From an uncultured Eubacteriales bacterium (GTDB taxonomy: Bacteria > Bacillota > Clostridia > Oscillospirales > Acutalibacteraceae): a DNA stretch of 5,403 nucleotides. The DNA lies in the NCBI GenBank assembly GCA_900320415.1, contig ONSE01000215.1, positions 1 to 5,403 of the forward strand. The letters are read 5' to 3'. Positions 1 to 5,337 of this stretch are shown here, in pieces (position 1 is the first letter of the stretch; each line of letters begins with the position of its first letter). The translations under genes and the position numbers were made by a program. Below the pieces are notes generated by a model. That model searched no databases. It saw only the letters and a program-made list of their open reading frames with translations, and had not been told where the DNA came from.

Positions 1-2
1 CT

Positions 3-76
3 TGCGGAATAGTGTAACGGTAGCACGACAGACTCTGACTCTGTTTGTTGGGGTTCGAATCCCTATTCCGCAGCCA
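3..76 (+). tRNA. tRNA-Gln, anticodon CTG, CCA encoded
   Basis: A full cloverleaf can be folded by eye. The acceptor stem pairs 3-9 with 66-72, the D-stem pairs 12-14 with 24-26, and the anticodon stem pairs 28-32 with 40-44. The 7-nt anticodon loop at 33-39 places CTG at 35-37, which reads CAG (Gln). The T-stem pairs 49-53 with 61-65 around the TTCGAAT loop. G73 is the discriminator and the 3' CCA is encoded at 74-76. The gene begins two bases into the window, so its promoter and any upstream tRNA genes lie outside. It is followed within 33 nt by tRNA-Pro, so the two probably belong to one tRNA cluster. Confidence 0.96.
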
Positions 77-77
77 T

Positions 78-108
78 CAGCCTCGAGTAACTCGGGGCTG
101 TTTTATTT
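78..108 (+). terminator. Hairpin plus T-tract between the two tRNA genes
   Basis: A 10-bp inverted repeat (78-87 with 91-100, one G-T pair) with a TAA loop is followed by TTTTATTT. It has the form of a weak intrinsic terminator placed directly after the encoded CCA of tRNA-Gln. The T-tract is interrupted and tRNA-Pro starts one base later, so it may act as partial termination or as a processing signal within a polycistronic tRNA transcript. Confidence 0.6.
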
Positions 109-185
109 CGAGGTGTAGCGCAGTTTGGTAGCGCACATCGTTCGGGACGATGGGGCCGCAGGTTCAAATCCTGTCACCTCGACCA
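109..185 (+). tRNA. tRNA-Pro, anticodon CGG, CCA encoded
   Basis: The acceptor stem pairs 109-115 (CGAGGTG) with 175-181 (CACCTCG). The anticodon stem pairs 136-140 with 148-152. The loop 141-147 places CGG at 143-145, which reads CCG (Pro). The T-arm contains the GGTTCAAATCC signature near 161-171. A182 is the discriminator and CCA is encoded at 183-185. It forms the end of the tRNA cluster and is followed immediately by a strong terminator. Confidence 0.96.
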
Positions 186-215
186 AAGGACAGTTCGTTG
201 AACTGTCCTTTTTTT
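185..215 (+). terminator. Intrinsic terminator of the tRNA cluster
   Basis: A perfect 12-bp stem (185-196 with 200-211) with a GTT loop runs into an uninterrupted run of seven T (209-215). It starts at the last base of the encoded CCA of tRNA-Pro, so it should end the tRNA transcript and separate it from the downstream region. Confidence 0.92.
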
Positions 216-350
216 GTCTCGGAATTTCACCATAATCCTTGAAACTCGGCACATTGTAAAATGAAGTTGAAACAATAAAAAAGAGTCCAAAACGATGATT
301 TTGTAGCAGAATTGAGTTTGCCGACACCGATTCGAAAGGAATCGTCAATT

Positions 351-509
351 ATGGACAAATCCAATTGCAGAACGGAACACGAGAGATATCAACATCTGAG
401 CTCAGAAGAACGACATCTATTGAAGGGTGCCTTGGTTTTGGTGACAAAAACAGATGGATTCGAAAACAGCTGCACCCGCCGCGGGTGTATCAAACCTATC
501 GTCGCGTGA
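351..509 (+). pseudogene. Degenerate N-terminal remnant of an IS30-type transposase
   Basis: An ATG at 351, preceded by AAAGGA ten bases upstream, opens a 52-codon frame. Its first 22 residues (MDKSNCRTEHERYQHLSSEE, then RH) resemble the start of clostridial IS30-family transposases, in which a YxHLxxEER motif precedes the helix-turn-helix. The expected continuation, an IExxLxxG-like segment, appears instead in the +1-shifted frame from 419 (IEGCLGFG). This suggests a one-base deletion near 417-418. Beyond about 450 neither frame looks like transposase, and there is no catalytic DDE region, so this is at most a 5' scrap of an insertion sequence. The alternative is a short unrelated or chance ORF. 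The family assignment is by remembered motif, not by a search. Confidence 0.4.
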
Positions 510-530
510 AAACAGCGGCGGTAGGTTTTA
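492..530 (+). terminator. Terminator-like hairpin downstream of the IS30 remnant
   Basis: Positions 492-505 pair with 515-528 (14 bp including two G-T pairs) around a 9-nt loop, ending in TTTTA. The 5' arm begins with AAA, which extends pairing into the T-tract, as is common for intrinsic terminators. It overlaps the end of the degenerate ORF and lies about 70 nt before the operon promoter, so it would insulate the operon from upstream transcription. The T-tract is short, so efficiency is uncertain. Confidence 0.6.
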
Positions 531-598
531 TCCGTTTGATATTGCTATCAAAATATCGCTAAATTCACAAAAAATTGTTTGGAATAAGTGGAAATGTA

Positions 599-627
599 TT
601 GCCTTGTATAAAAAATTAGGATATAAT
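599..627 (+). promoter_or_regulatory. Sigma-A-type promoter of the three-gene operon
   Basis: A perfect -10 box TATAAT (622-627) lies 17 bases downstream of TTGCCT (599-604), which matches the -35 consensus at four of six positions. The surrounding DNA is AT-rich. Transcription should start near 633-635, giving a leader of about 150 nt before the first gene. It is the only strong promoter-like match noticed upstream of the operon, and it follows a terminator-like hairpin. Confidence 0.65.
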
Positions 628-633
628 TGAAGT

Positions 634-673
634 GATTGCGGTGTGAGATGCGATTATCGGATGGGATTGCGGT
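634..673 (+). repeat. Direct repeat of GATTGCGGT at the transcription start
   Basis: The 9-mer GATTGCGGT occurs at 634-642 and again at 665-673, a period of 31 bases (about three helical turns). A short palindrome, CGATTATCG (651-659), lies between them. The first copy falls on the predicted transcription start. This could be an operator read by a repressor bound on one face of the helix, or part of a leader RNA fold. No regulator gene is present in the window. The evidence is limited to the repeat and its position. Confidence 0.35.
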
Positions 674-771
674 TAATAATATACGTTGCAGGCAACAGCA
701 CACGCTGAAATGAATCGCAGGCATCATTGCGTCAGCCGCCCCGCAAAACGGAAGAAAAGAACAATTCCCCT

Positions 772-777
772 AGGAGG
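772..777 (+). promoter_or_regulatory. Ribosome binding site that sets the start of gene 1
   Basis: AGGAGG ends at 777. The nearest in-frame ATG (779) is only one base away, which is too close for initiation. The ATG at 788 is ten bases away, a workable distance. The upstream TTG at 686 has no comparable site. The start at 788 also places the first membrane segment at the very N-terminus. Confidence 0.8.
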
Positions 778-787
778 TATGAGCCGT

Positions 788-3112
788 ATGTTTACTTATC
801 CTGTTTTCTTCCCCCTGTCACTCGTACTGATGGCGGGAGCCATTCTCTTGTTAGTCCGCTTTTTGATGGGCGGATTCCGTCAGCGGCCAAGCTGGCCTTT
901 TCAGCCTGCCTATATCGCGGGCATGGTGCTGTTCTTTTTGTCAAGCTGGATGATCCTGCTTCCCCTGTACGCAGCTGACAATGAATTGGGAAGATTCCAG
1001 ACCGTAATCAGTTCGTTCTCTTCTGCTCTCCAGGAGTTTACAATCGATCTTGGCGCCGAAGAGATCATGAAAAAGGCGTCGGGAAATCCTCCGCTACAGT
1101 TATACCTGGCGGTATTTATTATCTTTTCTCCTGTCCTGACAATCGGCGCCTTGTTATCCCTGTTGAAGGATATTTTCGCGTCCTTCCGGATCCGTTTGCT
1201 GAAACACTTCAGTTCTATGAATATCTATGTGTTTTCAGAGCTGTCTCCCGAATCTGCGGCGCTGGCGGAGAGTGTACGCGAGGAAGAAATCAAGATGCTG
1301 AAGGAATATCATAAGAGCAAAAACGGCGGCATAGAAAAGAAAATTCCCGCGTGGCTGATAGGGCTTTATCTCAAACAGCATATGCTGCTGATTTTCACCG
1401 ATGTTCACGTCTCCGAGGAGGAGTCGATAACCGAGCTGGTGGAGCAGGTGAGCAAGCTGGGCGCCCTGACCATGAAGAAGGATATCACCGCGCTCAAGCT
1501 GTTTTGCAACGTCAAGACAAAGGAGAAAAGAGGCACGGTTTTCGGAAGGCGTGTGTTCTTTATTATCGGCAGGGACGAAACGGAGAATCTGGAGCAAACC
1601 ATTAAGCTCAATGACAGCTGCAGGGAATACACTAACTGTTCGCTGTTTCTGTTTTCTTCACATCCGACCGCGGGTTATATCCTTGATACGCTTGACAAGG
1701 GCGAGTATACGGTCAGCAGACAGACAAGGCTTGCCGTCAACGAGGATTATACGAAGTTTCTTGCTTCTCCCGAAAACGCGAAATCCATGTACGGCAGGGG
1801 AGACTGCTACTATTTCCGCAGGGTAGACAGTATCGACCGCCTGGCGGTCAGCACCCTGAGGGATGATACGCTGATCAAGCCGTTATTCCGCCATGCGGCA
1901 GCCGAGCGGACGATTTCACTTGTGATCGCGGGACTCGGACAATACGGAATGGCGTTTCTGAAGAACGCTCTCTGGATGTATCAGATCCACGGTTATCGTC
2001 TTTGCATACATATCATAGACGCGGCTGACAAAGATACCATTCACAAGAGAATCAGCGGCGTGATGCCGGATATCGCCCTTCTCAAGACCGACCTGAGCAC
2101 TCCCGGACGCTTTTGTTACCGAATGGACACGAAAGGAGATTGTCAGTTTGAGATCCGTGTGTATTCGTCCGTAGACAGCAACACCTCAGAGCTGAACGAT
2201 CTGTTCAATGAGAAAGAGTCAGCGACAGAACGAGGCTTGTTCAGCAATGTACAGCTTGTGCTTGTAGCTCTGGGCGAGGACGAACGGAACATAGAGCTGG
2301 CTGTGAAATTCAGACGTCTGTTTGACCGTCTGAATTCAGTGGATGAAAATTCGGTAAAAAAGCATTCCGATGAGCTGCCGATCATCTGCTCCATCGTGTT
2401 TGACAACAAGACAGCCGATAACCTCAGCTGCAACCAAAGCAGAGGAGGAATTGTCAATTATAAGGATATCCCTTATCATATCCGCTTTATCGGGCATATG
2501 TCCCAGCATTTCAACTATTCGGATCTCAAGAAGATGATGGAACAGGAGGCGGAGGCAGTATGGCGCCACTTTGAGTGGATCAGTCACCAGAAAAAGCTGC
2601 GGGAGAGCTACCATACTCTGCCGGAGGGAGAGACGGACGAACGAAAAGCGGAGATCCTGAGCGCCTTCCGTTCCGAGATGGATCAATACTTTGATGAGGA
2701 AAACAAAATCAGGAAGGAAAAGGGAAAGAGCCCGATCGTTCCCTCCGAGTGGACGGTCAGCGATCTGGAAAAAGATCAGAATCCCGAGGGAATCATGAAA
2801 GAGATACTCAAATATACAAGCTACGAATACTTCCGTGATTCTTCCATGGCAAGACAAATTCATCAGCAGATGCTGTCAGATTATTTCAACGAGTATTTTG
2901 ATTCATTTGACAGCGCTTCGCGGCATAGAGATATAATGGTCTGTAACTGCGGGCGCTGCCTTGCGAGAATGCTGACGGAGCACGCGCGCTGGAACGCATA
3001 TATGCGTGTAAACGGGTTCTCCTATTCGGAGGTCCGCAGGGACCGCGCGAAGTGCCACAGCAATATCAAGCCATGGTACGAATTGAGCGCGGTGGAAAAG
3101 TACAAGGACTGA
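788..3112 (+). CDS. Membrane-anchored RCK/TrkA-N-like protein with C-terminal RyR domain
   Basis: A predicted 774-aa inner-membrane protein. Three hydrophobic segments lie at about residues 5-28, 40-60 and 102-125, followed by a basic stretch (RIRLLKH), which puts the large C-terminal part in the cytosol. Residues 143-165 (NIYVFSELSP) and 255-300 look like Rossmann-type strands without a clear glycine loop. Residues 377-510 match a TrkA-N/RCK fold: a strand leading to the GLGQYG nucleotide-binding loop (382-387), an IHIID strand (407-411), and a VLVALGEDERN segment (491-501) typical of these domains. Residues 580-700 are charged and helical. Residues 715-774 resemble a RyR domain (EHARWNAYMR, then RRDRAK, then WYELSAVEKYKD), ending where that motif ends. 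A CxCxxC cluster sits at 719-724. The architecture resembles a ligand-gated channel or sensor, but no pore signature is visible, so transport is not claimed. It is first in the operon. The start at 788 is preferred over 779 and TTG 686 because of AGGAGG spacing. Confidence 0.88.
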   Translation: MFTYPVFFPLSLVLMAGAILLLVRFLMGGFRQRPSWPFQPAYIAGMVLFFLSSWMILLPLYAADNELGRFQTVISSFSSALQEFTIDLGAEEIMKKASGNPPLQLYLAVFIIFSPVLTIGALLSLLKDIFASFRIRLLKHFSSMNIYVFSELSPESAALAESVREEEIKMLKEYHKSKNGGIEKKIPAWLIGLYLKQHMLLIFTDVHVSEEESITELVEQVSKLGALTMKKDITALKLFCNVKTKEKRGTVFGRRVFFIIGRDETENLEQTIKLNDSCREYTNCSLFLFSSHPTAGYILDTLDKGEYTVSRQTRLAVNEDYTKFLASPENAKSMYGRGDCYYFRRVDSIDRLAVSTLRDDTLIKPLFRHAAAERTISLVIAGLGQYGMAFLKNALWMYQIHGYRLCIHIIDAADKDTIHKRISGVMPDIALLKTDLSTPGRFCYRMDTKGDCQFEIRVYSSVDSNTSELNDLFNEKESATERGLFSNVQLVLVALGEDERNIELAVKFRRLFDRLNSVDENSVKKHSDELPIICSIVFDNKTADNLSCNQSRGGIVNYKDIPYHIRFIGHMSQHFNYSDLKKMMEQEAEAVWRHFEWISHQKKLRESYHTLPEGETDERKAEILSAFRSEMDQYFDEENKIRKEKGKSPIVPSEWTVSDLEKDQNPEGIMKEILKYTSYEYFRDSSMARQIHQQMLSDYFNEYFDSFDSASRHRDIMVCNCGRCLARMLTEHARWNAYMRVNGFSYSEVRRDRAKCHSNIKPWYELSAVEKYKD

Positions 3113-3117
3113 CGGGA

Positions 3118-3145
3118 TCCTTCCGGAAAAAGTCTGTCCGAAGGA
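3118..3145 (+). other. Intergenic hairpin between gene 1 and gene 2
   Basis: Positions 3118-3126 can pair with 3138-3145 (8 bp with a single bulged C at 3124) around an 11-nt loop. No T-tract follows, so it is unlikely to terminate transcription. It may protect the 3' end of gene 1 mRNA or mark a processing site that changes the dosage of the downstream genes. It sits right after the stop codon of gene 1. Confidence 0.35.
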
Positions 3146-3183
3146 AAGAATACAGTATACTATTTCAGGAAAGGTGATTATTG

Positions 3184-3480
3184 ATGTACACGCCGAAACC
3201 GATTAACACGGAAGATACGGTACTGGAGGAGGGTTTGCTGCAGCTTGCGGAGCTGCTCGCCGAAAATGTTCACGACAACTGGGCGGCGGGTAGGATCGCG
3301 GAGGGCTGGACATACGGAGAATGCCGCGACGACGCCAAAAAGCAGACTCCCTGCCTGGTGCCGTACGGCGATCTGCCTGAGTCGGAAAAGGAATATGACC
3401 GCAATACGGCGCTTGAGACGCTCAAGGCAATACTCGCGCTGGGGTATCGGATAGAAAGACGTCAGGAGAGCGGAAAGTAA
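3184..3480 (+). CDS. Small stand-alone RyR-domain protein
   Basis: A predicted 98-aa soluble protein made almost entirely of one RyR (ryanodine-receptor repeat, Pfam RyR-type) domain. The hallmark order is present: YTPKPINTEDT at the N-terminus, then LAENVHDNWAAGRIAEGW (25-42), TYGECRDD (43-50), PCLVPYGDLPESEKEYDR (56-73), and a final helix ending in LGYRI (86-90). The length is normal for a complete single bacterial RyR domain. In animal ryanodine receptors these repeats are peripheral modules; bacterial versions have been proposed to bind nucleotide-derived ligands, but the ligand here is unknown. It has no membrane segment or catalytic motif. It follows gene 1 by 71 nt and precedes gene 3 by 33 nt. 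The ATG at 3184 has AAAGGTG seven bases upstream; TTG at 3181 is a less likely start. It likely serves as a cytosolic sensor or adaptor for its membrane partners (inference). Confidence 0.92.
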   Translation: MYTPKPINTEDTVLEEGLLQLAELLAENVHDNWAAGRIAEGWTYGECRDDAKKQTPCLVPYGDLPESEKEYDRNTALETLKAILALGYRIERRQESGK

Positions 3481-3499
3481 GGCGTCAGGAACGAAAAAA

Positions 3500-3505
3500 G
3501 GGAGG
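3500..3505 (+). promoter_or_regulatory. Ribosome binding site of gene 3
   Basis: GGGAGG ends eight bases before the ATG at 3514, close to ideal spacing. It lies in the 33-nt gap after gene 2. This fixes the start of the long protein and argues that it is translated independently, not by coupling to gene 2. Confidence 0.8.
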
Positions 3506-3513
3506 CGGAAAAG

Positions 3514-5337
3514 ATGCGGCAGTTTGACAATACATCCATATTGTTTCTTCCGTTCAGAGTCAATCCGAATCTGTTTGACATGATCGCGGAGGCCTTCTCA
3601 TCAAGCAGTTGGTGGGAGGAGGATAAGATCGACCTGAGATATTTTTTCAGGTTTGTGGCAAACAAGGTGGACGGCTCCGACGGCCGGAACCGCTGCCGGC
3701 ATTATGTGATTTCCGAGAGGAAGAAACAGTCCTCGGCGGCCTTCACGGGGGTGTGCGAGAGATTCACCGATGTGGACTATCCTGTATCAAGGTGGTTCCT
3801 GGGCCGCTTTTCCGTCGTTGTGGAGAATATGGAGCTGTTTCTGTTTTCAACGGGGGTTTGTCTGCTAACGATCCGCCTGAGTCAGAAGGACGCTGATGAA
3901 AGGAGCCTGGTAAACGCCAGAGCGGTCATCAGAAAGGTGGCCGTGACGCAGTATCGTACCGGGGAAGAGGAAACGCCTTTTACCCTCCTGGAGCTTGCCC
4001 GCGAAAGCGTGAGCGAGGTCGCGGCGGAGTATGACGCGGAGTTCTTTTACTACACCATCCCGAAGAATACCATCGCCTACATGATGACGCTCTACTATCA
4101 CGAGGAAAGGCTCGACGATATGCTCCTGCTCTATCTTCAGGACAACGCCTCGCTGAATCACAGGCTGTCGGAGGAGAGAAAGGAAAGCCATCTCAACAAA
4201 ATCTGCATCACCGAGCCGCTGGTCTGGGCTGTTTCGGATCAGTCCGCGATTTGTGTCTGCTCTTCTTTTGGAAATGATTCCTTTCTGAAGAGAACCTTTC
4301 CCAAGAATTTCAAGAAGGAGTACCAGTATATGTTTGCATTCCTTCTGCACCAGAAATTCATGCTCTATTCCTTTTTAATGCAAATCGATACGGAACTGGA
4401 GAATAATATTGAAAAATTGGAGGAATATAAAAAAAGACTGAGCGATTTCAAAACCTACTTTGTCTTTTCGAGAATATCCGAGGTCATCAACTATCAACTT
4501 CTGTATTCCGAGGTGAGCGAAGCGTTTTCGCTGGAGCGGATGTACGAGGATGTTGAGGAGCCTCTGGAAATGCTCGACAGGATTTTGCTGCGCGAGGCGG
4601 AAAAGAGCAAGGTGCTGCAGAACATCAGAGAGGAGCAGGCGGAGAAAAAGCGGGGAGAACGCGAGAACAGGTTGAATCTTGCTCTGGCGGCTCTCTCATT
4701 GGTGGGAATCGTCTCGGCGTTCACCGACGCGGGCGACTTGTCCTCCAAATTGGCAGATGCGTATATGGATGCGCAGGCGGAGGGTGTTTTCGGCAGGCTG
4801 GTGCTGCTGTGGAAAACGCATCCGTTACACGCTGTCCTCTGGGGATTTCTGGCGCTGCTTATTGTGGGGGTCGTCGTCAAATTGATTGTATCAAGGAGAA
4901 GAGAAATGAAGCACAATTGTCTGTATTACGGCGTTTTTCTGCGTCCGGACGCTCTGGACAGCGCGATGGAGCGCTCGTGCCAGACTCGAAGTCCGCTGGA
5001 GAGAAAAATCGTACATCCCCATGTCACCGTTGCCTACAAACCCGGCGAGGTGCCCTTTCATCTGTTCGGTGAGAGGGTGAGGGTGGTCATTACGGGCTAC
5101 GGCAGCGACGCGGAAAACGAAGGCGTTTCCGTAACGCTGCATTCCGATAATACGGAACTCAAGGAGCTGTTTTCGCAGGTGGAGGTGCCCCATATCACGC
5201 TTTCCGTCAGCCCGACAGGGCAGACGAAGAACACCTCCGGACTGTCCTTTGCCCCGATTGAAAGGGTTGTCGAGCTGACAGGCGTTTTTGGAGAAATGCG
5301 TGTGGACGGAAAAGTCAACACCGATAAAAAAGCATAA
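3514..5337 (+). CDS. CorA-like two-helix membrane protein fused to a 2H phosphoesterase-like domain
   Basis: A predicted 607-aa membrane protein. Residues 1-260 form a mixed soluble domain that I do not recognise (FLPFRVNP near the start; WFLGRFSVVVENMELFLFSTGV at about 94-115 looks like consecutive strands). Residues 263-380 are long helices ending in a highly charged stalk (EEQAEKKRGEREN). Two membrane helices follow at about 386-403 and 437-459, with RRR just after the second, so both ends should face the cytosol. A soluble domain, long stalk and C-terminal helix pair recall CorA-type proteins, but there is no GMN motif and the inter-helix loop is about 30 residues, so magnesium transport is not supported. 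Residues 466-598 carry two HxT motifs, HVTV (503-506) and HITL (560-563), 57 residues apart within alternating strands, the signature of 2H phosphoesterases. Known members act on 2',3'-cyclic phosphates, ADP-ribose cyclic phosphate, 2-5A or cyclic dinucleotides. It is last in the operon. Substrate and direction (making, sensing or removing a signal) are unknown. Confidence 0.88.
   Translation: MRQFDNTSILFLPFRVNPNLFDMIAEAFSSSSWWEEDKIDLRYFFRFVANKVDGSDGRNRCRHYVISERKKQSSAAFTGVCERFTDVDYPVSRWFLGRFSVVVENMELFLFSTGVCLLTIRLSQKDADERSLVNARAVIRKVAVTQYRTGEEETPFTLLELARESVSEVAAEYDAEFFYYTIPKNTIAYMMTLYYHEERLDDMLLLYLQDNASLNHRLSEERKESHLNKICITEPLVWAVSDQSAICVCSSFGNDSFLKRTFPKNFKKEYQYMFAFLLHQKFMLYSFLMQIDTELENNIEKLEEYKKRLSDFKTYFVFSRISEVINYQLLYSEVSEAFSLERMYEDVEEPLEMLDRILLREAEKSKVLQNIREEQAEKKRGERENRLNLALAALSLVGIVSAFTDAGDLSSKLADAYMDAQAEGVFGRLVLLWKTHPLHAVLWGFLALLIVGVVVKLIVSRRREMKHNCLYYGVFLRPDALDSAMERSCQTRSPLERKIVHPHVTVAYKPGEVPFHLFGERVRVVITGYGSDAENEGVSVTLHSDNTELKELFSQVEVPHITLSVSPTGQTKNTSGLSFAPIERVVELTGVFGEMRVDGKVNTDKKA

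Larger units (their letters stand above)
216..598. other. Non-coding gap between tRNA cluster and operon
   Basis: This 383-nt stretch holds no convincing intact gene. It is AT-rich at both ends and contains a probable decayed IS30-type transposase start (from about 351), a compact GC hairpin (CACCCG/CGGGTG, 473-487) and a longer terminator-like hairpin (492-530). No CRISPR-like repeats or further tRNA genes are seen. A tRNA-adjacent gap with insertion-sequence debris is typical of a spot that has received foreign DNA. Confidence 0.6.

Noticed and set aside
161..185. tRNA-Pro 3' end as an attachment site for an integrated element
   Set aside because: No second copy of the tRNA 3' end was found in the window and no integrase gene is present, so integration at this tRNA is only a possibility.
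103..348. Minus-strand 81-codon ORF ending in EVTGFEPAAPSS...
   Set aside because: It is the antisense translation of tRNA-Pro plus its terminator, a well-known spurious ORF type; the tRNA fold fully explains the sequence.
686..787. N-terminal extension of gene 1 from TTG 686 (34 extra residues) or from ATG 779
   Set aside because: TTG 686 has no ribosome binding site, and the extension is basic and unlike the following membrane segment. ATG 779 is one base from AGGAGG, so 788 is the best start.
216..787. CRISPR array or retron-like non-coding RNA in the gap before the operon
   Set aside because: No regularly spaced repeats, reverse transcriptase or Cas gene is present; only isolated hairpins and one 9-mer pair are seen.
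2143..2863. Minus-strand ORFs of 104 and 175 codons opposite gene 1, and similar ones opposite gene 3 (3865-4350, 4494-4916, 4891-5193)
   Set aside because: They are antisense shadows of strongly supported plus-strand proteins, with no ribosome binding site signal and no recognisable motifs.
3133..3161. Internal promoter before gene 2 (TATACT at 3156-3161)
   Set aside because: The -10-like box has no acceptable -35 at 16-18 bases (TCTGTC at best), and the gap is short enough for simple operon transcription.
4669..4893. Gene 3 as a genuine CorA magnesium transporter
   Set aside because: There is no GMN motif after the first membrane helix, the inter-helix loop is about 30 residues, and a 2H domain follows; only the general architecture is CorA-like.
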